Positions 33,859 through 45,891 of a DNA stretch of 64,000 nt are shown piece after piece (position 1 is the stretch's first letter; each line of letters begins with the position of its first letter). The notes beneath the pieces are model-generated. The model saw only the letters and a program-made list of their open reading frames with translations. It ran no database searches and was not told where the DNA came from. The stretch comes from Volutella citrinella (lineage: Eukaryota; Ascomycota; Sordariomycetes; Hypocreales; Nectriaceae): assembly GCA_034401135.1 (NCBI GenBank), contig JAWZSP010000004.1, positions 4,650,001-4,714,000 on the forward strand, read 5' to 3'. A program made the position numbers and the translations under genes.

Positions 33859-35094
33859 TCACGCTTGAGTAAGCTTGATGCTGCTCCAGGAAGCCTTGCC
33901 AGTCCTACATTGACCATGATTGGTCAACTTGAAGTCTTCCCCCTCTCCGGAGCAGTCCTTGCCGGCAAAGGCCTTGATGTGTATCTTCCGTCCAAACATG
34001 GTCTGTCCGACGCCCAGGTGGAACCCGCCAAAGGAGGTATCTGCGTTGAGGCACTTGTCCACGTCGCTGAGCTTGGCCGTCTGGATATCGGTGCAGCAGT
34101 CGGTGCCGGTGAAGAGCCTCACGTTGACGCTCGAGTCGTCGAGGATGGGGGGCTCGCCGGGGCAGGATGAGCCGCTGCTGGGCTGAGGGGGGCTGGGGTT
34201 GGGGCCGGGAGACACAACGGGTGGAGAGTCGGTGGCGGTGGATGAATCCGGGGCCGGCGGCTTGACAATGGGCGTGACCTGGGGAGTTTTAATACTGTTG
34301 GTCTGGTCGGCCCATTCGAGCGTGTTGGTGGTCTGGCCGCTAGGACGCGCAATGGTCGTCATTCCTCCCTCCTTGTGAGCGGCCTGGATGTCGTAAAAGT
34401 GAATCTCGGTCGCGTCTTCTCCCTGGTTATAGTTCCCAGCCTTGAAGTAGCTGTCCGGGGCGTTGAGCTCAAAGGTGCTAAAGGTCTGGAACTTGCCGCC
34501 GTTGAGGTTGGCCGAAAGCACGTTGTTCTCGTAGCGAATCTCGTAGGTGAAGCGCTGGCCGATGGGGATGTTGCCCATGTCGAAGCGGGTCTGGCCGCAG
34601 TCCCGGCACTTTTGGACGCCCATGGTGACGACGCCCTTGGTGTCGACGTAGATTTCGCACACGGGCTTGCTCGAGATGCTGCCGTCGATGTGGATCTGGC
34701 CGACCACGACCTCGTCGGCCGTGTTGATGATCTTGAGATCGGCCGAAAGGCGGTTGTATGCCGAGTTGGGGCTCCATTTAGAAGGGACCTCTTCGCGGAG
34801 CTCGGTGCGGCAGTGGAGGCTGTTCTTTGTCATGACACACTTATCCTTCGCCGGCACCTTGAAGACGAGAGCGCCGTCCGACCCCTTGAAGAAGTAGTCG
34901 GACTGCCTGTTGCTGCAATAGCCGCTGAGGTCGGCTCCCAAGAGAGTATCGGGCTTGCCGGGACTGCCAATGGGCATCTGCAGGTCCCATTTGCTCAAGT
35001 CGATGCCGCCGCAGCCGGCCTGGAAGCCCTGAGCAGCAGCAAAGGGGAGGCTCCCGGGGAGGAGGGGAAGTAGGGCAGAGAGAGCGAACTTCAT
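33859..35094 (-). CDS. Secreted PL7-type polysaccharide lyase with Pro-rich linker and C-terminal domain
   Basis: A single exon of 411 residues. The signal peptide is MKFALSALLPLLPGSLPFAAA. The catalytic domain shows the three marks of the alginate-lyase-2 (PL7) jelly roll: CRTELRE (R96, E98), VVGQIHIDG (Q133, H135) and YFKAGNYNQ (216-224). This is the usual Gln/His/Tyr/Arg site for beta-elimination of uronic-acid polymers. A linker rich in Pro/Ser/Thr (residues about 275-310) follows. After it comes a roughly 100-residue cysteine-containing C-terminal domain (CCTDIQTAKLSDVDKC, KDCSGEGEDF) that looks like a small secreted beta-rich module, possibly substrate or wall binding. The substrate may be alginate, glucuronan or a similar polyuronate. 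Strong GC bias and no intron are as in neighbouring genes. Confidence 0.85.
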   Translation of the reverse strand: MKFALSALLPLLPGSLPFAAAQGFQAGCGGIDLSKWDLQMPIGSPGKPDTLLGADLSGYCSNRQSDYFFKGSDGALVFKVPAKDKCVMTKNSLHCRTELREEVPSKWSPNSAYNRLSADLKIINTADEVVVGQIHIDGSISSKPVCEIYVDTKGVVTMGVQKCRDCGQTRFDMGNIPIGQRFTYEIRYENNVLSANLNGGKFQTFSTFELNAPDSYFKAGNYNQGEDATEIHFYDIQAAHKEGGMTTIARPSGQTTNTLEWADQTNSIKTPQVTPIVKPPAPDSSTATDSPPVVSPGPNPSPPQPSSGSSCPGEPPILDDSSVNVRLFTGTDCCTDIQTAKLSDVDKCLNADTSFGGFHLGVGQTMFGRKIHIKAFAGKDCSGEGEDFKLTNHGQCRTGKASWSSIKLTQA

Positions 35095-36252
35095 AGCGAG
35101 AGACTGGAGAATGGCAAGAAATTCAAAAAACGAATGATGTGGAACCGAGACCGCCTGTGTCTACTGGATTGGGTGTAGAATCAGGAACAGATGCACAATC
35201 GTAGATGCGGAGGCGTTAAATACTATGGCAGATATGCCCAAATGGATTGTTAAACGTTGCCGTCTGATATCATCCGTGGGCCGTGGCCTAGGAGGATTCA
35301 CGAACCATTGCACGCCTTACAACGCGAATACTCCATCGTTTCACTTATCACGTTTACCACGTTTCGCGCAGATGAAGGCCATTCACGTCGACCATGTGGC
35401 CTCACCAAACTGGCGTGTTGAGCGAGAGCCAAGCGTTTCGCGTCGCCTGGGGATCCTTTGGTCGGGGCATTTTGCTTGAATGTCGTTGTTTCGAAACAGT
35501 CGAAATCCCTGCGTGGGTTCGTATGTAGTATATGACGGCGGCCGACGACAGAGAGCACGAGCTATGAGGCGGGAGGGATCATCCAGTGGCGGCCGACGGG
35601 TTCCCATATATGTCGATGGACTTGTGGGTGAGTGGGATGATGGGGTCAATGGGGTGCGAGGGCGAGGGCGAGGCACGGGATGGAAGCGGGATGGAAGCGG
35701 GATGGAGTATGGGATGGTATCTGGCAATACATCACTGATGAAGCATCCCGATTGACGTCAACTGATCATCAGCCGCATCTCACACCAAACCAGACACAGG
35801 ACCAGGCCCTCGAATCCATCCATCCTCTGCCACCCGCAATTTATATTTGGCACGCCTGAAACGCCACCATCCTTTAGTGGCGTCCAGCCCGCACTGATTG
35901 GGCCGTGTGGTGTTTTAGCCCCCGAAACGAATCCTACAGCCCCCTGCACGGATCCGTCGCCGTCCCCAACACGCAGAGGCCAAATTGTCTCAGCGGGTCT
36001 CAGGATTGTGTCAGACTAATTGAGGACGGCAGAGCACAGCAGCACATTACTGCTATCCGGGACACCAGATAGTGTCCGATGACTAAGATAGGACAGCAGC
36101 CATGTTCCGCGATGTGTCAAAATAGCAACGCGACATGCGCGCCCAAACGTATCGTACACTTAGCCGCCATCTGCCACCCCATCCGCCCCGTCTGCTCGGC
36201 CAGACTCGAGTTGCATTGCACCAACGCATTGCACAGTAAATAACGTCTGACC
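35095..36252. other. Intergenic stretch
   Basis: No gene is supported in this 1.2 kb between divergent genes. Open frames here have no ATG context or recognisable domain. It would hold both promoters. Confidence 0.5.
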
Positions 36253-38103
36253 ATGGCGTTCGGCTTCCCGACTCTCCGGTCGCGGCTCCATCGTTACGGC
36301 AGGTCGCAGCTACTAACCACCTTCGTCGCTGTCGCCATCCTACTCTACCTGCTTCGCCTCTACTTCCCATGGACTGTGCCCGAGTCTGCCCAGCTGGAGC
36401 GCTACATGAAGAGCGGCGCCCCGCGGCAGTTCGAGTACAAGAGTAGCAGCTTCAACTGGAGTCTCATCCAGCCCATCCACCCCCCGCTGGTGACGTCGAC
36501 CCGGAAACTACCCACGACCCGCAGCAAGTCGCTCCCCAGGATCCAACACGCCTTTGCGCACGAGTCAAAGGCGGCCGCCGCCCTCCGAGAGAGCCGACGC
36601 CAAGCGGTGCGCCAGGTCTTCCGCGAGGACTGGGCTCACTACCGCCAGTATGCCTGGATGAAGGACGCGCTGAATCCCATCTCGGGCACCCCCAAGGACC
36701 AGTTCTCGGGATGGGCCGCCACCCTCGTTGACTCGCTCGACATGCTCTGGATCGCGGGCCTGCGCGAGGAGTTTGACGAGGCCGTCGCTGCCGTCGCCCA
36801 GATCGACTTTGGCCAGTCCACCTCGGCCAGGGTCAACATGTTTGAGACCAACATCCGCTATCTGGGGGGCTTCCTGGCCGCCTACGACCTGAGCGGGCAT
36901 GAGGTGCTGTTGAGAAAGGCCATTGAGCTGGGAGAATTGCTGTATGTCGGCTTCAATACTGCCACCCGTATGCCCGTCGACTTCATCGCCTTTGATTCCG
37001 CAAAGCTTGGAGAGGAGCTCATCATCGAGGATTGGGTCGTCCTGGCGTCGCCCGGTTCGTTATCCATGGAGTTTACGCGTCTGTCCCAGGTAACGGGCGA
37101 CATGAAGTACTACGATGCCATCGCGCCCGTCACGCAGCTCTTCCACGAACAGCAGACCAGGACACGACTGCCTGGCCTCTGGCCCATGTGGGCCTCCATG
37201 AAGAACAAGAACCTTTCGGGCAGGGAGGAGTTCACACTTGGCGGAGGCGCAGATTCCGCCTTTGAATATCTCCCCAAGATGTATGCCCTCCTCGGCGGCT
37301 GGGGCTCCTTGTACGCCAACATGACCAGGGACTTCATGGCTGCAGCCGACGCGTACCTGTACTTCCGGCCCATGCTGCCGGATGAGCGTGATATCCTGAT
37401 CTCGGGCCGTGTCACGGTAGATGCCGTCGGCAAGAGGGACTTTGACCCCGAGAGCGAGCACCTGACCTGCTTCATCGGAGGCACCATCTCCTTGGGCGCC
37501 AAGCTCCTCGGCCTCAAGGACCAGCTGGACGTGGGTATGAAGCTCGCAAAGGGCTGCGGATACGCGTACAAGGCGTTCCCCAGCGGCATGATGCCCGAGA
37601 GGTTCAACATGGTGCCGTGCGAGCCTCCTCGGGCCAAGGTGTGCAAGTGGGATGAAAGCCGCTGGGTGGTTGAGCGAAACAAGAAGCCCGAGTACAAGAG
37701 TCACCTGCCTAATGGCTTCACCACGGCCAAGGATGCACGGTACCTGCTGCGGCCAGAGGCTATCGAGAGCTTGTTTGTCAACTACCGCCTCACGGGCGAC
37801 CCGGAACTGGTCGAGACGGCGTGGGACATGTTCACAGCCATTGCCAACAAGGCCAAGGTGGCGTATGGACACGCCACAGTCCTGGACGTGACCTTGAAGG
37901 AAGATGAATTGCCAAAAGAAGACTACATGGAGGTACGTGGCACTCAATCACTCTCTATTCGGATACATACTGACAAGACGCAGAGTTTCTGGTTCGCTGA
38001 GACGCTGAAATATTTCTACCTAATATTCTCGCCACCAGATCTAATTAGCTTGGATGAGTATGTGTTGAATACTGAGGCGCATCCCTTCCGGATACCTGTA
38101 TAG
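36253..38103 (+). CDS. GH47 class I alpha-1,2-mannosidase, type II membrane protein
   Basis: Two exons (36253-37932, 37984-38103) give 599 residues. The intron 37933-37983 is 51 nt, a multiple of three without stop, so the unspliced frame is also open. Removing it restores DYMESFWFAETLKYFYLIFS, a conserved GH47 block. A signal anchor lies at residues about 20-40 (LLTTFVAVAILLYLLRLYF), giving a type II topology in the ER or Golgi. Further signatures: FSGWAATLVDSLDMLWIAGL, FETNIRYLGG, EYLPKMYALLGG, EHLTCFIGGTI with an acidic catalytic residue and a conserved Cys, RPEAIESLFVNYRLTGD, and VLNTEAHPF with the calcium-binding Thr. It trims alpha-1,2-mannose from N-glycans or acts in glycoprotein quality control. 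Confidence 0.93.
   Translation: MAFGFPTLRSRLHRYGRSQLLTTFVAVAILLYLLRLYFPWTVPESAQLERYMKSGAPRQFEYKSSSFNWSLIQPIHPPLVTSTRKLPTTRSKSLPRIQHAFAHESKAAAALRESRRQAVRQVFREDWAHYRQYAWMKDALNPISGTPKDQFSGWAATLVDSLDMLWIAGLREEFDEAVAAVAQIDFGQSTSARVNMFETNIRYLGGFLAAYDLSGHEVLLRKAIELGELLYVGFNTATRMPVDFIAFDSAKLGEELIIEDWVVLASPGSLSMEFTRLSQVTGDMKYYDAIAPVTQLFHEQQTRTRLPGLWPMWASMKNKNLSGREEFTLGGGADSAFEYLPKMYALLGGWGSLYANMTRDFMAAADAYLYFRPMLPDERDILISGRVTVDAVGKRDFDPESEHLTCFIGGTISLGAKLLGLKDQLDVGMKLAKGCGYAYKAFPSGMMPERFNMVPCEPPRAKVCKWDESRWVVERNKKPEYKSHLPNGFTTAKDARYLLRPEAIESLFVNYRLTGDPELVETAWDMFTAIANKAKVAYGHATVLDVTLKEDELPKEDYMEVRGTQSLSIRIHTDKTQSFWFAETLKYFYLIFSPPDLISLDEYVLNTEAHPFRIPV
37933..37983 (+). other. Stopless 51-nt intron in GH47 gene
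   Basis: The segment starts GTACGT and ends CGCAG, is 17 codons long and has no in-frame stop. The flanking protein joins as MESFW, the conserved GH47 sequence, only when it is removed. Confidence 0.85.
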
Positions 38104-38214
38104 ACGGTCGGCCATGGAATTGGAAAAATAAGGGACATTAAATAGACATCGAGGCGTTCTGGATGGGTGTTTTTGATGGATCGAATTTTATACCAACCGC
38201 TTCTTGGAGCGACT

Positions 38215-41200
38215 TCACTCTGACCTTGCGCTCTTTGTCTTCTTGCTTCTCAACTTCATCATCAAAATGACCAGCGCGTAGGAAGTAATGCAAAACAGCG
38301 CCGTAATGCCAGTCTGTCGTATCCGTCAGCTCTTATACCACCGAGTCTCGATTTGATTCCACTTACATTTCTCCAGCCGAAGTGCTCCTCCTGGATGTTG
38401 AACGTCTTGGCATACTCCGCGCCCGTCGAGAAAGCACAGTACTGGCAGCTCCCGGTGGCATTGACATCCGAGACATATCCCGTGTTGGAGTTGAGGAAGT
38501 CGGCCATGTACTCGCCACACGTCTGCCCGTCGGGAACGCCAAATGTAGTCCACTCCTGTGGCTTGCACTCTACCTTGACGTCCCAGAGTACTGGGCCCAT
38601 GAGACCGCCAACGAGATATGTAAACGGGTCGAGGTAATACATCCAATACCTCCAGAAGGGCTGCATGGATGCGTACGGCACGACGATGCCACAGAATGAG
38701 ATCATGCCGGCACCAATCAGCAGGGGGTTTGTAATGGCAGCAGCGTACTCGTTTGGTGCATAGGCCGCAATGGCCTGGCCAATCGACGTATAGAGAAACT
38801 CGTACACTGAGAACAGTTAGAGAGGCAACAACTCTGCTTCTTTTCAGTACTCACGGATCATCTGGAGATAGATGTGGCCTGAGATGCGGGCCTCAACGGG
38901 AAACCCGACAGTAAAGTACCAGCAGACAAAGTAGACGGTGCCGCAGATGACAAGGTAAGGAATCTCAGCCACAATCTGGGACCCGATGAAGGCGAGCCAG
39001 TGATAGGTTTTGGACTAGCCACTGCGTCAACACACGAGCCGCGGTCAGGAACAAGGAATTACCTACCTTCTTCTCACGCGTCTCGAATAGATCTCGATTA
39101 TGCAAGAAGTAGGGCTGCATCTGGTTGATACACCCCGGCGCAACAAAAATGAAGTTGAAAATGGCAAACACCCGGAGCTGCAGGTCAAACGTCCCGTTGC
39201 CAATCATCCAAAACGTGAAGCCGCTAAACAGCGCCGCAAAGATGTGCAGGTTGATTTTGTTCCATACGTAGTCCTGTCTCCGGTTAGCAACCAGCAGGCG
39301 TGGCACAGGGGGGGTGTCCGGCTCACTGGAGATCGCCAGAGCTGCACCATTTGTCGGTGCAGGACCATTTTCCACTGGAACCACTTGGACGTGGCAAAGT
39401 CGGCCGTGTCTTCCTGGATGCCGGCAGTCTGCGCCAGGGCCTGTCTGTTGAGCTCGTCCAGCTTTGCGAGGGCAGCCTGTCTCTCGGGCGCATTGCTCCA
39501 CAAGTCGACCCAGTCGATGGCGACGTCCGTGTTTCCTTGGATGACTTCAACGATGTGCTCGGCAGGGTTGACGCCATCTGGGCAAGGAGCTCCGTTCCTA
39601 GAAAAGTAATCCAGCACGATGTCCGAATCTTGGCCAGCTGCCATCAGTTAGCAACCATCTAGTCTGTCGTAGGAAGCCCAAAACGCACTCTCTCCAAAGT
39701 AGACCATTTTCCCGCCCTTGGCCAGCAGCAGAAGCGCATCAAAGGCGTCAAACAAGACGGCAGAGGGCTGATGGATGGTACACAAGACTGCCTGGCCGCC
39801 GTCGACGAGTCGACGCAAGAAGCGAATGATGTTGTACGCAGATTGTCCGTCCAGGCCGGACGTGGGCTCGTCGAGAAATAGCAGAGTAGGCTTGGCAACC
39901 AGCTCGACTCCCAGGGTGACGCGCTTTCTCTGCTCGATGCTCAGCCCAGCTCCCGGAGCTTTTTTTGTTAGCATAGCTCAGTTGTGGGCATTGTGACAAC
40001 TACCTACTTCCAATGATAGCGTCGCAGATATCTTCAAGTTCCAGAAGATGAATGATGTGATCAACATATGATATCTTGTCGTCATAGTCTGTCTCTCGTG
40101 GCTGGCGGAGTAGTGCAGAAAACACCAATGCCTCCCGCACCGTTGCAGTCGCCTCATGCACGTCCATCTGCTCGCAATATCCCGTAAGTCGCTGAAAGGA
40201 AATCCCCTGTGGCTTTCCGTCAATCAAGATGGAGCCTCGGATCTCTCCAGAGTCCTTTCGCTGAGCAAGGACGTCCAATAGCCTGCAAAAAGTGTTAGAA
40301 TCTCATCTCGCCGTCACTGACCAGACTTGTGTCTCTTACGTCGTCTTTCCGGCTCCGGAGCTTCCCATCAGGGCGACGAGGTTTCCCGGCTGGACGAATC
40401 CGAAGACCTTGTCCAGAAGCTGTTTCTGGGCACCTTGATACGGAACATGGTAGTCGAGGTTGTTCCACGTAAATGTGGATTGCCGCGAGACCTGGTTACC
40501 GAGCTGCGCAGACAGTTCAGGGGCTTGGGCAGCGCCAGCTTCGGGGTCAGATTTGCTGTCCTTTCGTCGACTTTGAGTGAAGAGCAAAACCGAGGATCCT
40601 CCATGGCTGTTACGCAGTTCGAAGCCGAGTGCCGTTACTCCAATGAAGAAGATCCAAAAGCCAACAATGACGCCAAATCCACGCCATATATGCCCAATGG
40701 AGTAGCTGTACTGTTCCCTGATATAGTCAACGCCGTGAATGGTTCCAGAGGCATCGCTCCCAGGCACGGTGCAGCCCCGATACTCGGCCGACAAGGTGTC
40801 GTACGCTCCGCCATACGGGATGTACTGAGGAGAGGCGCAGCTAAGTTCGAGGCCGTTGTACTCATTAGCCATGAGGGATTCAAATGCGTATGCGCCAGGG
40901 TTGAGATAAAAGATCCAGCGGAACCAGGGATGCATCTTGCTAAAGGGGATCAAGTAGCCTATAAGCCTGATTAGTGTGTGACAAAATCAATACCCTCGTC
41001 TTCAAGTACCTGAATAGATACCAAGTATTGTAGATACCAGGCCGGTGATGTAACTGGCAAGCCCAAATTTCCCAAACATGGCACCAATCGCCCTGAAGAG
41101 CTGACAGAAACAAAGCGTGTTCGCGATGACGATGATCCAAAATGTGAAGAACTTTCCGGCATCCATCTGTAACGCGCTCATAAAGTATAGGATGAGTGAG

Positions 41201-43070
41201 AAGCACGAGACTTGCAACGTTACGATAGGAATATCGGTAATGGCATTGGCGATGCAGAACGCCGTCGGCCGGTAGAACCCAAAGCGCTTGTGGCGAACAA
41301 GGATGGGACGGCCCATGAAGGAGGCTGTTGTTTCGGACATGCCCTCAAGCAGAAAGTACAAGACGGGGAAGAAAAGCACGCCGGGCCGGAGGAAGATGGA
41401 CTGGCTGGTCATGGGGAGGTTGTAGAACAGGCTGCCGCACACGATGGCCTGGACGATGGCGGAGGCGACTTTGATGACGAGCGACACTCGATCGCCCATC
41501 ATGATTTGCCATTGACTAAAGGGTGGTTAGCTTGAAATGTCTCCTTGGAGCAGTTCTTTGACGTACCGGTGCGTGCAGTTGACAATTTGCTCTCGCAAGC
41601 CCGCAGTGTACGGGCCGCGGGAACCCAGATGCCACCTCCGCTGCCGCTTCTCCCTGTCGACCGCCACGCCCAAGTCCACCGCCTGCTGAGAAAGCGAGTG
41701 CGGAGGCTGGAACAGGGCGCTCATTTGTCGGCACGTGTCGCTCCTCCTGTACGCCTCCTCAAACTCCTCAGGCGTAGTCGGCGCACTATTCTCAAAGCCG
41801 GGAGCAATCTCGCGCTCCGTCAGCACCGTCACGGACGTGAGGAAGTCGGCGACGTTGGCTCCCCGGGGACACACAAAGCCGAGGCCTTCGAAGTAGGCCC
41901 TCGCGGCGGCTCTGTAGCCGTAGTAGGTGACCCTGCCGTCCGCCAGAACGATGACCTTGTCGAATGTGTCGTAGATGGCGTTGCCGGCCTGGTAGGTGGT
42001 TAGGACGACAGTCTTGTTGTTGATGTCGGCGTTCTTCCGCAGCGTCTCCACAAATTCGAGCGCCGTTTTGGAGTCAAGACCCCGAGTGGGCTGGTCCCAG
42101 AACTGCAGGGGACTCTGTTCCGCGTATTAGCTTTTGTATCATGGCTTGAGGCCTGGCTTGAACCGACCTGGCCGGCCATGGCCTCGGCGAGCGATACACG
42201 CTTCCGTTCGCCACCAGAGACTCCCCGGACAAACTCGTTGCCTACTAGCGTCTTTTGTGTGTGGCCGATGGCCAGGGAGCCGAGGATGTGGTCTCGCATA
42301 TCTTGCACAAAGTGGTGTTTCTTCTCCACGTGCTGGGGCCGCTCCCGCGGGACCTTGTTCCTCAGCGCAAACTTCATCGTTTGGTTGACCGTCAGAGTCG
42401 GGAAATGAACGTCGTCTGTGGCCAAAGTTAGTCACAGAGTCGAACCACGGGCGTTTCAGCGCACAGAGCTCTGACCTTCGGTGTTCAAGATGATCTGCTG
42501 GCGAAATTTCTTGGCCTCGACGTGGTTCATGCTACCGTAGTGTGTCTCGCCGGTGACGTCTTGGAAGGCCTCTCTGTGATTCGAGAGCACCCGCAGAAGA
42601 GAGGTGCATCCAGAGCCTGGCCGACCCAGCACAAGCAACTAATAGAGAGTCAGCACATTCATCAAGTTTGAGTCACTCGTCTATGTACCATTTCTCCGGG
42701 CTGCACTTGTCCGCTGACTTGGTGCAAGATGGTCTACCTCGGTCAGTCAATGTCTTTTCAAGCCTAAAATCGGTTATCCCACCCTTTTCAAACCTCCACC
42801 GCGCCTAAGCACATTCATCAGTTGCCGGGGGTCAGCTTTGGACCATAGAGTGTCGGCCAGAGCCTCCTCAGGCGCCGTGACTTTCACGGTAACATCCTTG
42901 AAGGACAGAGTGAGGCTCTTTTCGATAAAGTCTTTGCCCAATTCCGGATCAGATGTCTCTGGCTCAATGTCGGTATCACTTGAAGAGCCAAATCGGTGTT
43001 CCTCGTCCCGCTCCACATGCTGTGGCTGATTGTTGGTCATCGTACCGTGTTGGCTGGGTGTAAGCGCCAT
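38215..43070 (-). CDS. PDR-type full-size ABC transporter (ABCG), 14 exons
   Basis: Thirteen introns on the minus strand can be placed with matching phase; the ATG is at 43070 and the stop at 38215. The order is NBD-TMD-NBD-TMD, reverse to most ABC proteins and typical of the PDR/ABCG group. The first Walker A is [12 protein letters not shown] with Cys for Lys and the first signature is [18 protein letters not shown]. The second Walker A is [14 protein letters not shown], with signature [17 protein letters not shown] and Walker [13 protein letters not shown]. Exchanged residues between the two sites are normal for PDR pumps. Each TMD has six helices, and the last loop holds cysteines ([16 protein letters not shown]). 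It would export azoles, phytoalexins or own metabolites at the plasma membrane. The gene ends 112 bp from the GH47 gene (convergent). Confidence 0.92.
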
Positions 43071-44579
43071 GGTGATAGCGATTGTGTTTGCCAATTTTAC
43101 ATCACTTACCAATCGACCCTAATGTTTATATTATAGTCTCAATCTTTATTTTACGCCCCCTTCCATCCATGATACGCCATTGCTCGCCAGCCAGCCATCA
43201 CGGCTCGCTTACACCCAGATACATCCGTTACTCCGGACATCCGCCATGTGCCGAAGCATATCTCCACTGGCTCCGGCCCCGTTCAACGGCAATCTGGATT
43301 TCTCAGCAGGCACAATGGACCAATCATTCGATGAGAAATATCACCCAAGTCAGATCGCCTAGCTGTATCAGGAGTCACACTGACAAATCCGCGATGTGGA
43401 TGCCACTGGGTCGCCTACGTCACCTGAAAAATCGCCGAATTCGGCACAATGCTCCGGAAATCTTTTATGACATGATGGCAGCTAGCCCCGGCCCGAGATA
43501 ATTTTAATCCACAGACCCATGCATCTTCGTCACTCAGACTCACCTTGTCCAGCAATGGCCGTGACAGGTGGGAGAAGTGGATTAACACTGCTCTGGCATA
43601 CTTAGAAGAGTTATCATACACGGCGGCGCAGATGTGGCTCCAATCATCTATGCCAATGATTCAATTGCTATTCGACATTCAGGTTTGTAAAATGAGCTTA
43701 AGTCTGCAAGGTATTTGACAGCATCGATGATGCATCATGATGGACATGTCCAAGGAAAGTTCCTATGCCTCGGTACGCTTAACCCCGAACCCCGAAGATA
43801 CGTAAGTCCAGGGTCTGTGCCATTTGTTGAGATCCCGCCAGCCGGGACCACTGATGAGATCCGGAGGTGCCGCCGAGATCGATCTTGTCTGCACACTGCC
43901 GTGCTTCCGGCTCCATTCCAGCCGGATATACGGCCCAGATCCACCCCATCGCCCTCGCAACGATATCCGGCAGAGGGGGAAAATAGGAGATGAGACAGTA
44001 CTGATTAACTTGATTCGCAGAGGATGAAGGGGTTGGTACTAGTTTCGGTACTCAACAAATCCATTGGGGAAAAGCGAGAACATAGCATGTCGCGTCGCCG
44101 TGACTTGACCTCAACAACGGTACCGATTCAGCTCTGCTTACGTTGTCTTTTAGGTTTGCGGATAAGCAACTGGGGACTGATAAATGTTCTCAGCCAATAA
44201 AAAAAGGGAATAAATCACTTCTGAGAATGAGTAAGATAATCTTGAATATAAGGATCAGTCAGTCTAGAAAATGAATTCGACATTCAGTTTCCATGTGACA
44301 TGGAGTGGTATTTCCAGCTCCCGGGTAACTGTGGGTCCACGTCTCCTTCCTGGCAAGCTGGTTTCCGCTCCGTAGAATACGCTAACTTCATTGGTGTGTC
44401 ACATGACTCGGATCAACCCTTGGCCGGCCGAACATTCGAGCGATGCGCCTCACGTCACCAGCTCCAGGCCATTAAACGTCGTCCAGCTTCAGTGCGAAGA
44501 CGGCCAACACCACACCAACCCAAGCAACCGCCCGGCCCTGACCTCACCACAAGTCCCGGCTCGCCGGCATCGCGCGCAG
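43071..44579. other. Intergenic stretch with divergent promoters
   Basis: No gene is supported in this 1.5 kb between the ABC transporter and Gcn5. Short frames lack features. Confidence 0.5.
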
Positions 44580-45891
44580 ATGTACACCGCCGACTCACAA
44601 CCGGTCTCGACCGACGCCGAGCAAGACCCTCCATCGGTGAAGCGAACAGCGTCGGAGGACCCAAGCACGCCCCGCGCCACCAAGAAGCTCAAGAGCTTCC
44701 ACGACGACCGAAAGGATGCAGACGCCAAGCCGGCGCCCACGGTGGCGCGCATCCCGTTCCCCGACAAGGTACGTTTCTCTGTGCTGCGATGCGACGGACG
44801 GCGAGAGGTCGGTAATAGTGCTAACCCATATGCAGCCTGCGGTGTTGGAGGAGCGAGCCGGCGAAATCGAGTACTGGGTCGTCAACAACGACAACACCCG
44901 CGAGAGCAGCATCATCATGACGGGCCTCAAGTGCCTGTTCCAGAAGCAGCTGCCCAAGATGCCCAAGGACTACATTGCGCGACTCGTGTACGACCGCACC
45001 CACCTGTCGATTGCCATTGTCAAGAAGCCGCTCGAGGTGATTGGCGGCATCTCGTTCCGCGAGTTTCGGCAGCGCAAGTTTGCCGAGATTGTCTTCTGCG
45101 CCGTCTCGTCGGACCAACAGGTTAAGGGCTACGGCGCGCACCTGATGGCGCACCTCAAGGACTACGTCAAGGCGACGTCGCCGGTGATGCACTTTTTGAC
45201 ATACGCCGACAACTACGCGACGGGATACTTCCAGAAGCAGGGCTTCACCAAGGAGATTACGCTGGACAAGTCCATATGGATGGGCTACATCAAAGATTAC
45301 GAGGGTGGAACGCTGATGCAGTGCTCCATGGTGCCGCGGATCCGGTACCTCGAGGTTGGGCGCATGCTGCTCAAGCAGAAGGAAGCGATCCAGGCTAAGA
45401 TCCGACCGCTCAGCAAGAGCCACGTGATCCACCAGCCGCCGGCGCAGTGGGCCAAGGGCGAGATCACGGCCATTGACCCGCTGTCCATCCCCGCGATCCG
45501 GGCGACGGGGTGGTCGCCCGACATGGACGAGCTGGCGCGGGCGCCTCGGCACGGCCCTCACTTTAACGAGATGAGGCGGTTCCTGTACCAGATCCAGAAC
45601 CACAAGCAGGCGTGGCCGTTTGTCAACCCGGTCAACAAGGACGAGGTGCCCGACTATTATAACGTCATTACGTCGCCGATGGACCTGTCGACCATGGGCG
45701 AGCGGCTGGAGCAGGACCACTACTCGGCGCCCAAGGAGCTGCTGGAGGACCTCAAGCTCATCTTTACCAACTGCCGCAAGTACAACGACGCGACGACCGT
45801 GTACGCAAAGTGCGCGTCCAAGCTGGAGAAGTATATGTGGAGCCTCATCAAGGAGATTCCCGAGTGGTTCGGGCTGCTCGAGGAGGAGTGA
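44580..45891 (+). CDS. gcn5: Histone acetyltransferase Gcn5
   Basis: Two exons (44580-44768, 44836-45891) give 414 residues. After a low-complexity N-terminus comes the Gcn5 GNAT domain: [34 protein letters not shown], the catalytic Glu in [11 protein letters not shown], and the acetyl-CoA loop [29 protein letters not shown] follows. The C-terminal bromodomain is complete ([19 protein letters not shown], then [10 protein letters not shown] and [10 protein letters not shown]). It is the catalytic subunit of SAGA/ADA and acetylates histone H3. The match over both domains is close to that expected for a conserved core gene. An upstream ATG at 44403 is in frame, but the sequence it would add is unlike known Gcn5 N-termini, so 44580 is preferred. 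Confidence 0.95.

Noticed and set aside
35480..35755. Plus-strand frame of 91 codons rich in Arg and Gly
   Set aside because: No family features; it lies in a promoter region between divergent genes.
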